Below the pieces are notes generated by a model, which ran no database searches, was not told the origin of the DNA, and was given only the letters and a program-made list of their open reading frames with translations. 64,000 bases of DNA. Origin: Diphasiastrum complanatum (Eukaryota > Streptophyta > Lycopodiopsida > Lycopodiales > Lycopodiaceae). Both the position numbers and the translations under genes were made by a program. Positions within the stretch are counted from its first letter, which is position 1. Each line of letters opens with the position of its first letter. The stretch covers positions 61,100,229-61,164,228 of the forward strand of contig CM055097.1 of assembly GCA_029204225.1 (NCBI GenBank). Direction: 5' to 3'. This document shows positions 24,132 through 35,511 of this stretch, piece by piece.

Positions 24132-25453
24132 TCACTTGAGAAGTTTGTAAATCGTTTTGAGTGGATCCTTTGGTACGCATAAGAAGTGAAGATCAGCCAA
24201 GGGATCCATCATAGCAGTACCCTCACCATATCCTGAGTATCCAATCATGATCCATGAGCTTGGATCATCCTTCCTCCTTGTTTCCAAGGGAATATGTGCA
24301 AAGCAAGCACTACCAAGTTCACTAAGGTGATCAACCTTAGGCTTCATCTTGAATAAAACTTCATATGGTGCTATTCCTTCAAGAGCTCCAATACTCCTCA
24401 AATCTTCGATCTTCAATGATAATTTCTTCTCAACATATGCTTTGAATAATAAGGAATAATCATACACCATAATACTTGAAGAGAGAAGATATGTGCATCT
24501 TGTGTGATCATCCTCCTTTGAAATATTGGACATATAAGAAACATCAAGAGAGTTTGCACTCTCACTTGGATCCAATTTGTAGATGCCTTCAAATCTTGAT
24601 CCATATGCAAGGATCTCACCATCCTTCTTGATCACACAATTGTCAATATTGAAATTGACATCAAAGCCACTATCAAGAAGTTGGCCAACACTCAAGATGT
24701 TCTTTGTAAGCTTTGGGACAAAAAAAACATTGTTGAGAAAGAGATCTTTAGAAGATGCAAGCTTCAAGGGAATAATCCCTACTCCTTCAATATTGCACTC
24801 ATGCTTACTTGCAATGTATATGGTCTTCTTGACTCCATCATAAGGCATAATAGATGAAAAAAAGTGCTTGGAGCCACACATATGTGAAGATGCTCCACTA
24901 TCAATATACCATGAGTCATCCTTGTTGAAGGTGGAAGAGGAGAAGCTTGATGCCATAAGAGAGCCTTCTCCATCACTTGCAATATAGTCTTCTTTCTCAA
25001 TGGTGATGTTGGCTTGATTGAGTTGATTCTTCTTCTTGAAGCAATTGGTGGCATAATGGCCTTTCTTGCCACAATAAAAGCACTTGATCTTCTTCTTCTT
25101 GAGATTTGAAGTAGAAGCATGAGAGGTATCCTCCTCCTTTCCATCTTGGTCTTTAGATTTGTCATTAGAGAAGTGATGGTGTTGCTTCTTACTCCTCTCT
25201 TTGTGCTTGGCAAGTAGAACTTTTCCATCATCATGATTGAGTGATAGCTTGTCCATCCTCAAGAGTTTGTACTCTTGTCTTGATTCTTAAGAAATAAGCA
25301 CACTTTGAAGGGCCTCCAAACTTGGTAGCTCCTCCTTAATGCCATAGGATTGGAAAGGTTGTCATATTCATCTCTCAAGCCATTGAGAATGACTTGGACT
25401 AGCTCACTTTGATTGATTGAGTCACCAATACACAATGATATTGCATGAAACAA
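24132..25453 (-). pseudogene. Ty1/copia gag-protease relic with integrase deletion
   Basis: Read on the minus strand, a gag fragment (SELVQVILNGLRDEYDNL, 25,259-25,453) is followed after a frameshift near 25,330 by a 376-codon frame. That frame holds the zinc knuckle CFYCGKKGHYATNC and the protease motif WYIDSGASSHMC. It then jumps to the integrase C-terminal part (APYEVLFKMKP, CFAHIPLETRRKDDPSS), so the catalytic integrase core is deleted. RT and RNase H are absent before the LTR at 24,099. With a deleted core and a frameshift it cannot be autonomous. Confidence 0.85.
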
Positions 25454-25940
25454 AATGGATAAGATCTCAAAACAGCGCCTAGATCACATATAGATGAGAT
25501 TGGTAAGCATTCAACTGTGATTTTGGATCAAACAAGCAATCTCTTGACCAAACCAAATGTGTCCACCCAGGTCTAGGTGCCCTACCTAACCCTCTTCAAA
25601 AGCTTATAACTTTTGATTGGCACAACCAAATGGAATGAAACTAATTGCATAAAAAACTAGACAAAAATAGCTTCAAAACAAGCTATCTAGCAAGATTTTT
25701 GGATCAACCATGAAAGAGAACTCCCAAACTGAAATTGGATGTTCCTCACACGTGTCTGAGCACCTGATTTCGTACAGTACCAGGTTAGACCCAATCAATG
25801 CCCTATTGATCTCTTTTGATCCAAAATTGGACAAGATAGCTAGGAAAATGGATCTTGACAATTTCTAGCTCAAGATTGATGAATAGTTTTCACTCAAATG
25901 GATCAAAATGCAAAGGATAAAAAAGACAGTTTTCTTGCAG
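25454..25940 (-). repeat. Leader of the copia relic
   Basis: This stretch is similar to 57,780-58,190, which lies next to a degenerate primer site. Shared landmarks include GGTGCCCTACC, CTCACACGTGTCTGAGCAC and TGATCCAAAA in the same order. It is therefore the untranslated leader of the minus-strand copia family. The 5' LTR expected beyond it is not found. Confidence 0.55.
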
Positions 25941-26684
25941 AATAGGAGATTTTGACAAAAAACTAGAGTTATCTATAGTAATAAAATTTGCAGACAATGG
26001 TAGAAATCATGGACAAACTGAAAAATAAATTTATAGTACCCGTGAATTCTAGCAGGGTCTTTACATTGTAAATACTGTTTTTGTTGGTTTTTAAATTTTT
26101 TTTTCAAGGGATGGAATTCGTAGAGGGTGCAAGGAGATCGTTCAGTCTATGAGTGATCTCATGGTCTGGTCAGCGATTTTAAAAGTCTGTTGGACAGGTA
26201 AGATAAATAGTGAAAAAAATGATGTTCTGACAGAAACCAGGTAAAATTTTTGAGAAAGAATTTGCGGGGCTGCTAGAGGATAGATCTAGCCTCACTAAAG
26301 CCGACAATTTATAAAACCAAGATTTGGTTGAAAAACAAAGGATTTTGACGGTATATCAGGGTGTTTTCAGAAAATCTGACTAGGGTCAAAATTCTTAGAG
26401 GTGATAGAATGAAAGATCAGTGTCTGTTATGGCTTCAGACAGCTCGATGAATTCTGATATACCTATTTGGTTGAAAAAATGTCACTTGGGTCACTTCTTT
26501 CAGGGAAAATGCCCAAGTTGACACTTTGTTGCTTCCCTTTGGCTTGATGGTTTGCTCAACAGCTCGTTTAGGACCTGAAGAGAAGTCTTATGCTGGAGTG
26601 TGAAAAAAAAATCAGTTAAGCATACACACAAGCACATTAGAAATGTGAAAAGGAACAAGAAAGCTAGGTAGAAAAATCTTAAAA
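25941..26684 (-). mobile_element. Gypsy 5' internal fragment
   Basis: Minus-strand sequence downstream of the tRNA-Asp primer site at 26,685-26,700. It has no recognisable gag. Somewhere near its low-coordinate end it meets copia leader sequence, which may be the junction of a rearrangement. Confidence 0.4.
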
Positions 26685-26700
26685 GGCGGCAACGGCGCCA
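26685..26700 (-). other. Primer-binding site, tRNA-Asp type
   Basis: On the minus strand it reads TGGCGCCGTTGCCGCC, matching at least 13 bases of the plant tRNA-Asp primer site. It starts one base after the LTR end at 26,702, which makes 26,702-27,567 a 5' LTR on the minus strand. Confidence 0.8.
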
Positions 26701-26701
26701 A

Positions 26702-27567
26702 TGTTGGAAGTATATGTACTCCACTATGGTGGTTAGGTCTAATTAGGGTTCGTGCGTAGTATAGTGGTAGACCTGTCATCCACCTTCTAAGTTCTACAAA
26801 GCTTAAAACTGTGAAATGAAAACATAAATGAAAAGGAGCACCGAGGCTTCCCAACTGGTGCTCAGAATGGAAATAACTAAACTTGACTAAGGCTTCCCAA
26901 CTAGCCAAGAATTACAAAATAATATGATCTTGCTAATGCGATACCCAACTAGCAAGATCTTTACACTAATTTTAATCTAACACCCAAAGGGAATTGGAAA
27001 TATAAATTGTGTCTAATTAAACATAAAGCAATAAAACACATGCCACAATAGAAACCTATGAAAAGGAGGCAAGAGGAGGCCCGACCACCTTCCCTCAAGC
27101 TATGCACCTATCCAAAGGGAACACAAGTGAAATAGCAAGATATCTAAAAATAGAGAGCAATTTAGCATAATCTCAAAAGTGTTGTGTACATGAGAAATAC
27201 CTCTCCTCTTATAGCAAGGAGGGCCTTCTATAAGCATCCACTAGCTTATGGGATTAGTTCTAAACTAGCCATTCTAAGGCCTCTAAAAAACTTTTAACTT
27301 AGAACTTAGAACTTTAGAAGTTTCTAACTTGAGACTTAAGATAACTTAAGATAACTTAGAATCTTTCTAAGCTTAAGTTTCTTCAGTCTAAGTTCTAATC
27401 CGAAGTTTAAGTTATTTTATTATTTTAAGCTTCTACCCATGGACTTACAAAACACATGCCATAGTAGAAGTTTATTGGCAAATACTCATATGTGGGCTTA
27501 CAATACACATGTCACGAAGTTTTATTTCTTTTTTATATTTTTCACTGTGTTTGTACAATTTCTAACA
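26702..27567 (-). repeat. Gypsy 5' LTR, 866 bp
   Basis: On the minus strand it starts TGTTAGAAATTGTAC and ends TTCCAACA, followed by the tRNA-Asp primer site. It is the inverted partner of 19,770-20,617. The outside flank on the minus strand ends CCACCAAAT, matching the target bases next to the other LTR. It contains long shared stretches such as the TTAAGCTTAGAAAGATTC region. Confidence 0.8.
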
Positions 27568-28220
27568 ATTTGGTGGTCATCCCTACATTATAGGACCTAC
27601 ACCTAAGTTTAAGGTGAATAATTGACCAACTAGCTACCTACCAAGCATGACTGTAGGATCTAGGCTAGGGTTTCATTTTAGGGCAAGAAGGGTGAGTTAA
27701 CTTCCTTATTACATGCTGGAAAGTCACCTAACTTTACAAAGGAGGTGAGTTTTGCTATGTATTCCAAGCTCCCATAGTGAGAAGATAGATTATTTTTGGA
27801 GCTTATTGGCAATCTCAAGCTACTCCACATTGTACATTGAGTTTTTGTGATCCAAATGCAGCCAAATCAATTTGTACTTGATTCTCTTGATCTCTCAATA
27901 GAATGAATGATTGTACAAAGGAGATCCTTTCCGTAGCTAGTTGAGCAGGTCTAGCACGTTTTTAGAGACCTAATTAGCATTAGGTTTGCCTACTCTTGTA
28001 AAATTTACCTAAACATAAGGTCTACCAACTTTGGTAGTTAGATCAATTACCAACTTCCATGATTTGTGGAGTTTGCTCCTAAATTTTAGGAAACTGGACC
28101 AAACATCCTGTCTAACTCCTATGATTAGGTCCTAGCTACACTAGTTCTACTCTCATACTGGATTACAATATGTACACTATATCATGTGTTTATCAAGTTT
28201 AATATTTGTAAATCCTCACA
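27568..28220 (-). repeat. Left half of an interrupted copia LTR
   Basis: On the minus strand it begins TGTGAGGATTTAC at 28,220, next to copia coding relics, and runs to CCACCAAAT at 27,568, where the gypsy LTR starts. About 300 bp aligns with 17,525-17,840. Its continuation matches 20,618-20,790. Confidence 0.6.
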
Positions 28221-28259
28221 CTCCTCAAATTTAGCTTTATAAAACTATGGTACATCTAT

Positions 28260-29693
28260 CTACTACCTGAAGAGTTGATATTAGCTTAATGAATGGATAC
28301 TTTTAGATGAATTTCAGCTACAAACAAGGAACCTATGAGACTCCTATAGAGAATGATGTCCATGAAGGATCTTTCACCACCTCTTAAAGGATCCCTTACA
28401 AGATGTTCCATAGACGTGTATTCATACATGCATAGAGCCATGTGAAAACTTCTTAGGAATGAAGTAGCATGCTGAAGTCAACAAAATCCAACAACAAAAG
28501 TGGAGCTTAAGCTACTTCAACATCCAAAAACAAGTTAAGATGGCTGAGATATAGCATATTGCACTTTATTGATGCTTGCTTCAATGTAGCACATCTCAAA
28601 GCTATGCACCATGCCAAGCTTTGAATTCCAAGGAATTTTGTACACTTGATGATATATCAATTGAGGTTATAAGTGCATAAGGAATGTTGCCAAATTCATC
28701 TTGCCTTGTTTTATCCATATAAATGAGCCTTGATGGCTCCATCTTGTTACTTGAAAACTTTCTTGGAGTCCTCAAGTCTTGAGCTTGCTCCTCCTCGTGA
28801 CTTGACACCAAGCCATCAATGATTTGGATTGGTTGATGATCCACACATGCTTGTTCAACTTATAGTTCTTCTCTTCATAGAAGATTACATCTCTACTAAT
28901 TACAACTCTCTTAGTAGAGGAATGCAAATCCAATAAGCTTTTCTTGAAGAGCAATATTCTACCATTATTCCTATTAGTGATGTAGGATTTTTGGTCCTTC
29001 CATTGAAATGATCATGCAAAAAACATGTGGACTCAAAGATTTCCAAAGCAAACATACTAAACGGTGCTTTATCCTTTATGACACCATTATTCAAACTATT
29101 ACAAAAATAGTTATCCAATGAGATTGCTTTATCAACAACAAATGTAGATTGAGAAGCATTCAACATCATTGTCTTGTCATATCCACATAATGTCTAAATG
29201 TCATGTATGTTGGAGATAAGATACAAGTCACTCCATGTCTGTCCTTGATGCGTTTTTACTTTGAACTTAAAGCTTGATCCTCCTCCTTGGCCTCCTTGCT
29301 TTGATTCTTCTTGACTCCCTTGGTCTTCTTTTTGCCTTTGAATGAGAAGTTGGATTTCTCATCTCTGTCATGCAAGGATATGGAACTCATCCTACTCTTG
29401 ACATGTAGGATCCTCCTACACTCCTCGGCCACAAGCACACTATGTAGCTTGTCAATAGAAGGTAGGACTTCTTGTATGGTAAAGCTTTGAGTCAAATTGG
29501 AGAACTCATGTCTTGCCTTTTTATTATATTTGACCAAGTCTTGTCCTCCAAGAGGCTCATCCTCTTCATCTAGGACCATGTCAAAGAGATCTTGGAGCAC
29601 TAACAATGACTCCATTCTCACTTTCCATATGGAATAATTTATAGAATTCAACCTCTCGCTAGGTTCAAGAAGGAATGCTCCAATGGAACCCAT
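28260..29693 (-). pseudogene. Ty1/copia relic of the 35.5-kb family, gag and pol remnants
   Basis: On the minus strand the gag starts MGSIGAFLLEPSERLNS at 29,693 and continues YSIWKVRMESLL, nearly the same as the intact element (LESSERLSSSNYSTWKVRMESLL region). Gag is internally deleted before VLPSIDKLHSVLVAEE. It then passes to integrase C-terminal sequence (STKRVVISRDVIFYEE near 28,880) and an RT-to-RNase H boundary remnant near 28,320-28,400. Several large deletions and stops make it non-functional. Confidence 0.8.
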
Positions 29694-29697
29694 CTTC

Positions 29698-30295
29698 CTA
29701 ATGACTAGACCTAGATTGTACTTCTTGGCCCACCCTAAGTTCTTTTTCAGAATTTGATGACCTCAATGCATGTCTTCTCCATCTTTGTCCTTGATATGTC
29801 TCCACCATGGAAATCCATGAATGAGCGTCCATTGCCATCTTGCCACAAGATATCCACAACACTTGAGAACTTAGCCATGAATGAGTGATATAATGAGCCA
29901 CCCTAGCTTCATTTCCATCAGCAAAACCAGCCAAGAATGCTACTACAACTCCAACATCAAAATGATGCAAAACAATGTAGCTAGTTTCACCATATCTTGA
30001 CAATTTGCACACATTCACATGAAATTGCTCAAACATGAGATAGAAAAAGTAAAGTAAATTTGAAAAACACTTCCTTGATGCTTCCTTGACCTTACTTGGG
30101 TCTTCAAACATCTACAAAAATATCCAAATTATCTTTTCCATTTGACTTCCCTTTGATGCTCTTGACTAGCTCGAAATTGCCACTTTTCCTTTTGTGTTGT
30201 CGAAGCTCATCAAGATCAACATCAAGGATTTTGCACATGTGAATATCTTCAAGCTCTAAAAATACTCCCTCTCGAACATATGATCTAGATCCCAC
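29698..30295 (-). pseudogene. Unidentified repeated ORF, copy 2 with upstream frame
   Basis: The minus-strand frame 30,104-30,295 contains LEDIHMCKILDVDLDELRQHKRK. The next frame (29,698-30,111) has FEQFHVNVCKLSRYGETSY, VLHHFDVG and FLAGFADGNEA, closely matching copy 1 at 15.2-15.5 kb. After a shift near 29,880, the other frame continues HSFMAKFSSVVDILWQDG, again matching copy 1. It lies directly against a copia gag start (4-bp gap), so it may have been carried by or inserted into that element. I do not recognise the protein. Confidence 0.5.
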
Positions 30296-30299
30296 AAGA

Positions 30300-30929
30300 T
30301 CTCATCAATGCTTGATCGACCTTCCACTAAAGTTAGTGAAAACAATTCCATCATCATAAATCAAAAGATAGATTCCAAAAATTCCATCCAACATGAAGTA
30401 GAGTAGGTGAAGATGAGTGTCAAGCCTAATCAAACCAAACCTCTTGAGTCCATAACAAACCTCAATAAGCTCACCAATGAGATCTCATTTGCCTTGAAAA
30501 AATTGCCTCTTGAGTTTGCTTTGAGTTGATGAAGACATGTGAGATCCATTCTTGGATCTTCCCAACTAGCACTCTTTCATTGCCCTTTCCTTAGTATCTT
30601 CAACATAAGGATGATTGAAGTACTCTCTTTTTCCAAACAAGCACTTCTACTCAATGATGAGTAGGGGCAGTTGATCTAAGTCAAACGAAATACTTTTGTG
30701 CTCCTTTGTGATCTTCTCTTGGATAATTTGATGAGGTCAGCATATTCAGATTTGTCTTAAAACACCTACAATTTATGATCTCCCATAGATCTGTCCAGCT
30801 CAACGAAAGATCAAAGGTCTAGATCCACAATTGTTCAAAAGCTATGATGATACTCTTACAATTCCATTGGCGAGTGGGCTTCAATCAGAGCTAAGTCCTT
30901 ACATGTTCTCTATCTATTTGCTTTATGTT
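30300..30929. other. Unassigned spacer
   Basis: Minus-strand frames with protein-like runs continue upstream of the repeated ORF but are broken by stops. I could not connect them to a family. No LTR boundary is visible. Confidence 0.35.
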
Positions 30930-31780
30930 TTCGCTTTCCTCTTCAAACTCTGACATGACAACTCTCGAGGAAACTCTTATTTTCTCAAGAAAAGCCATAG
31001 ATGAGCTCGAAGAAGAGGCCATTTGTTTCTAGGCAGAAGAAACAACAATGGATATAGATGAAGAGGATGGGATATTTAACATAGATGAATTTGTGTCTAA
31101 GAAATAGTATGAACAGTTACAAACCGAAGTGACAAATTTAAAATAGACTTTACATCGTTCGGTGAACTTAAAAATTTGTTTGCCAATCTAGTGCCTCCTA
31201 CTCTTTCACTCCTACTCCTTCAGCTTTAGTTCTAGTTCCAGTTTTAGCCCCTAGTGCATCTCAGTTGTCTGTACCTCCCACAGTTCCCACTTATTCGGGA
31301 GATACCAGAACAAAAAGACCGTTATATTTAAAGACCTCAAATTGTCAATTTTTAATGGGGAAGTGAAGGAAAGAAACACAAATACTTCAGACCTTCCTTA
31401 GCAAGTGGAAAAACATTCATGCACTGAAATAGACCCAAACCACTTGCAAGCCTTAGAAGCTAACCTATCCCTAGGTCTTATGGCCTACAAGTGGTGGATG
31501 AACCTCCAAGAGACTGGGTAGACACTCTAGTCATGGAAGGATTTTGCGGAAGCTTTCTTCCAAGAGTTCTTGCCTGCCAAAGAATTTGATAGAGCTTGGG
31601 AAGCCTGGAAAAGGTTAGTTCGAGGCCATGGTTGTTAGAATCACTCACAGAATTGCCATGCAATCAATTTCCACAAGCTAAACAAGAATGATTGTGTTTT
31701 GGATGCATGACTAGAGGTCACACAATCAGACAATTTCTTAAAGGATCCTTTAATAGATAGAAAGATAACAAGCAAGCACA
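30930..31780 (+). pseudogene. Ty3/gypsy-type gag relic
   Basis: Broken plus-strand frames read TLEETLIFSRKAIDELEEE and MDIDEEDGIFNIDEF. Further on they read LGLMAYKWWMNLQETG, SWKDFAEAFFQEFLPAKEF and RAWEAWKRL (31,460-31,615), the W-rich gag pattern. A degenerate zinc knuckle follows near 31,695 (CFGCMTRGHTIRQF, with the last Cys replaced). Stops occur throughout. It differs from the gag at 18.8 kb and so belongs to another family. Confidence 0.6.
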
Positions 31781-31984
31781 CATAGTCCAAACTGTGAGTT
31801 TTTCCCAAAATAGAGGTGTTTCATGAAGATCATGAGTACCATTGTCAATTACCCTTTGCTATGATAGGGAGAACCTCTAGCTTTGGGCCTCACAACCTAG
31901 TATGTACATGGGAATATTGTAATCAGACAGACAATGAGCAACCCATAATTTCATCAATTACAGCCTAGTCAAGAAGCTAAAACT

Positions 31985-33240
31985 ACTAGAAACACCTAGT
32001 CAGGTCTTGTGATGGTTAGATATATGAGTGAACCAACTAGCTTCCTATAGAGAGTAATGTCCTTGAAGAATATTTCATTACCTCTTATAGTGAGCTTTAC
32101 ATTTGACTCCATTGGTGTATCACAAGACTTTGCATCTACCATATGAAATATTTTTAGAATAGAATTAGCATGCTTCTCTTGACAAATGAAAGTAAATTGA
32201 GAAGTCCTATTTGTACCACCAACAACTTGCTTACCTTTTTCATCATAAGTGAGTCTCAAAGGTTGTTGCCTTTTCCTTGATGTCCTCCTTGGCTTTTGAT
32301 TTGAAGTAGGCTATTCAACATCAACATCCAAAGTATCATCAACAATGTCATCATCAAGAATGTTAGATCCAACATCCACACCACCACTTGAAGACACTTT
32401 TGGAAAGTTTCACTCATAAAAAATGGCATCTATTCCAATGACCACTTTCTTAGTTGAAGGAATATAAACTTTGTAAGCCTTGCTCACCTGACTATAACCA
32501 ACAAAAATACTATTTCTTGAAGATGGATCCTCCTTTGTCCTATCATCAAGAGTGATGTTGAAATACAAATGCATCCAAAAGTTTTAAAAAACTTGACACT
32601 CGGCCTTCTACCAAGCAACAACTCAAAAGGGATTTTTCCATCCAATACCACACTCGGCCATCTATTGCATAGAAAATTAGCACACAACAAAGCTTGATCC
32701 CAAAAGGATTTAGGAAGATTTTCGCCTAACCTCATGGCTTTGGCTCCTTCACATAAGGTTCTATTCTTCCTCTCGACCACTCCATTTTGGTGTGGTGTCC
32801 TTGGGCTTGTGTACTCCCTCTTGATCCCATTTGCATCACAAAATGCCTTGAGCTTGGTAGAAATGTACTCACCACCATTGTCACTCCTCAAACACTTTAT
32901 TTTGGTAGAAAATTGAACCTCCCTTGCAATCTTGAACTTGACAAAGACATTAAACACCCTCATCTTTGTTTTTTAGTAGACAGACCCAACAAAATCTACT
33001 AAAATCATCAATAAATGTCACATACATTTTAGCACCTCCATTGCTAATTGTAGCAATACCAGGAATATCTGAATGCACAAGTTGAAAAGGCTTACTTGAC
33101 CTTGATGTAGATCTCTTTTGTGAACTTGTGATCCAGCACTCCATCTATCTCTACACGTAGATGGGTAAAGTCCTCTTCCTCCTTGACACTTGTTTTTGAA
33201 GATATATTAATTAGCGTCTTATTGCTCTCCATGTTTGATA
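31985..33240 (-). pseudogene. Ty1/copia relic of the 35.5-kb family, integrase and RNase H parts
   Basis: The minus-strand frame 32,484-32,963 gives the integrase core KCLRSDNGGEY, SPRTPHQNGVVERKNRTL and AKAMRLGENLPKSFW. Upstream (to about 33,144) lies AFQLVHSDIPG-like sequence and FIDDFSRF. The frame 31,996-32,259 reads RLTYDEKGKQVVGG, then passes straight to FTFICQEKHANSIL, DTPMESNVKLT and ITLYRKLVGSLIYLTITRPD. Essentially all of RT is therefore deleted. It is a close but defective relative of the intact element 2 kb away. Confidence 0.85.
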
Positions 33241-33589
33241 TGACCTACCAGCATAGTTATCTTTTTGCAACTCAACTTACTATTAGTTCTTTATATATTT
33301 TCTTCTTGCATTAGCCTATTATGTTGCTTCACATTGTAGATATCATTTTATAGCTTAACTCATTAATATGTTCCCTTATTTGCATCGACTTGTTATCTTG
33401 ATCTTGGAAGATATAATTGATCTAATTTTGCATGCTTTTCATTGGTCGAACATCTCCATTCAGCACCATCCTTGTGCCCTCATCCATGCCCTCGGCCTCT
33501 TTTGCATAGAATCAATATTTTGAAAACTACACACTATAGAAAGGGTTTGAAGGGACCGCCTTGTACGAATATGTAAAATATTGAGCCAT
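33241..33589. other. AT-rich spacer
   Basis: No gene or repeat boundary is recognised between the copia relic and the AT-rich repeat that follows. Confidence 0.4.
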
Positions 33590-34345
33590 AACCAAAAAAA
33601 ATGTTAGGTTGTTCAACATCATGGGGACATCTTCTTGACATGTTGTCTTTTATATTCAAGTTGTGCACGTTCTCTTAGTATGGTATGATAACTTCTTCTT
33701 TAAAATATGTCATGAAGACAACAATAACATGTATTATTTTCTTTGTTGTCTCCTATTTTTTGATACCATCATGATGTAGTACACAAGATCAACTCCAAAG
33801 TGTAAACTCATCCCTATTCCAATTTTTGTGTAGCATATTCGACATGTTATTACAAAATTAATACGAGGTATTTACAAAAATGGGTAATAATCTATTATTT
33901 CTAAGATACATATATTCTTTAGGATCATTTTGTGAAATACTTATATAAGACTTTCAACAAACTTTCTAATAGCAAGATAAAACTATCTAATCAGTAGACC
34001 ACTTAATAAAACATATAATAATCATATTTAATGTTTTTGAGTTGTGTTACACATGATCTTACATACAATTTTTAAATTTTTTTGTTATTAGTCTCAATTA
34101 ATCAGAGACCAACTAAGTTTAGACACACCATGATGGAAAACCTTGTAGCATCAATGATAAAATAATTTTCCAAACTAAATATAAACAAAGCAAGATCATG
34201 CAATTCAGTTTTATGAACATATATTCGATAATTATTTTGCCTTGAAGTTGAGATTTGTTGTCATGCACAACAAAAACATGTTTTTTCCCAATTGTTAATG
34301 GACATGCATATCAATTATTGAGGTATCTTGTCGTATTGAATAAAA
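33590..34345. repeat. AT-rich dispersed repeat, copy A
   Basis: Several ordered landmarks recur at 54,220-55,050: TAGGTTGTTCAACATCATG, TACCATCATGATGTAGT, AGCAAGATAAAACTAT and TGTTGTCATGCACA-type segments. The copies are strongly diverged. No coding capacity is visible. The other copy directly follows the unidentified gene at 51.7-54.0 kb. Confidence 0.45.
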
Positions 34346-34507
34346 TTTTTGTTAGAATAATAGCCCCAGTTTATTTCTAGTTATATTTTCAGTCGTTACG
34401 ACAAGGCAAGAAGAGCACATAAAATGAAAAGATATAGCAACAACAATCGAAATTGTGGATGCATAAAAGATCATAATTTTAACTCAATATATTTGTATAA
34501 ATGTCAG

Positions 34508-34856
34508 CTGTGGTTGGTATACCATATGCAATGCCAAACACTTTTTTAATTGGCTTGCACTACAAGATGGACTTCCAAATCTGGAGGTAATCTTCGATTA
34601 ATTACTTTTAATTGTGTTTTTGTTTTTTTCTAATTCAAATTAATATTAACTGATCTTTGATTAATTACATTTAATTGTGTTTATTTTTTTTTCCCAGTTT
34701 GAATGCCCGAAGGTCTCCCCAATGGAGATAATGCACTTCAGGGAGGAGACCATAAAGCTTGTGATCGAAAATTCATATCCAGTTGTAGTGATCGAGTGTC
34801 CTCCACCCAAGCTACTTCCAACTGGAGAAATGGATTTAGAGATCATAGATAGTTGA
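34508..34856 (+). CDS. Possible terminal exons of an unidentified gene
   Basis: Two segments join in frame. The first is 34,508-34,586, after an AG acceptor and before GTAATC, and codes for CGWYTICNAKHFFNWLAL and QDGLPNLE. The second starts after TTTTTTTCCCAG at 34,698 and codes for FECPKVSPMEIMHFREE, SYPVVVIECPPPKLLP and MDLEIIDS, with stop TGA at 34,854-34,856. The splice signals and lack of stops favour a real or recently real gene. I do not recognise the family. The TGA is part of the target duplication of the copia element that begins at the next base, so the insertion lies immediately after the stop and would replace the 3' UTR. Confidence 0.4.
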
Positions 34857-35511
34857 TGTGAAAAATACAGATCCTAAGTGGATCTAAACTCCAAGATCAT
34901 TGGCTTGAATGCTTGCACTCCAAACTACATAAGCTAGGAATTGGCAACACATTCTATGCTACCTAGAATGCAAAGAACTTGATCAAAAAGCATTTATCAC
35001 AAATGGAAACTTCCATAAACATCAAGTGCGGCCCAAAATAGCATTATACAGTCCATAATACATCAGCCTATCACTTTTGGAAAGCACCTAAGATCATACA
35101 CAATAGCTTGAAGACAATACACACAACAATGCTCTCAATGGAGGAAGAAACAATGACAATGATCTATTGATCTCAATGAAGCATACAAAAGGTTTCTCCA
35201 ACCTGTTCTCCACGACTTCCCTACTATTTATGGATGAGGAAGATGACTCTCTCTCCTCTCTCTAGAAGGTACTTGACCCTAGATATTCCCTATATAGGAA
35301 AAATAGCTAAAAATGGCTTATATGACCAAAATACATCAAAATGGTCTCATTTTGAAGGGTATGAAGTTTGACACTTCATCATACTGAAAAAATACAGTAA
35401 ATAAAAACATTGTGGCCTGGTTCACACGTGTGAAACTCCAGAACCAAAACTATTTACAATTTTAGCCAATTTAGGCCTCAAACTAGCTAGGAAATGTTGA
35501 CAATTTTCACA
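34857..35511 (-). repeat. 3' LTR of the complete copia element
   Basis: It spans 655 bp, with inverted ends TGTGAAAA and TTTTCACA. It contains CACACGTGTG at 35,423-35,432 and a TATA-like CTATATAGG near 35,290. The first bases, read on the minus strand, supply the stop codon of Gag-Pol. Confidence 0.95.

Noticed and set aside
34661-34846. 61-codon minus-strand frame
   Set aside because: It is antisense to the better supported plus-strand exon with splice acceptor and stop.
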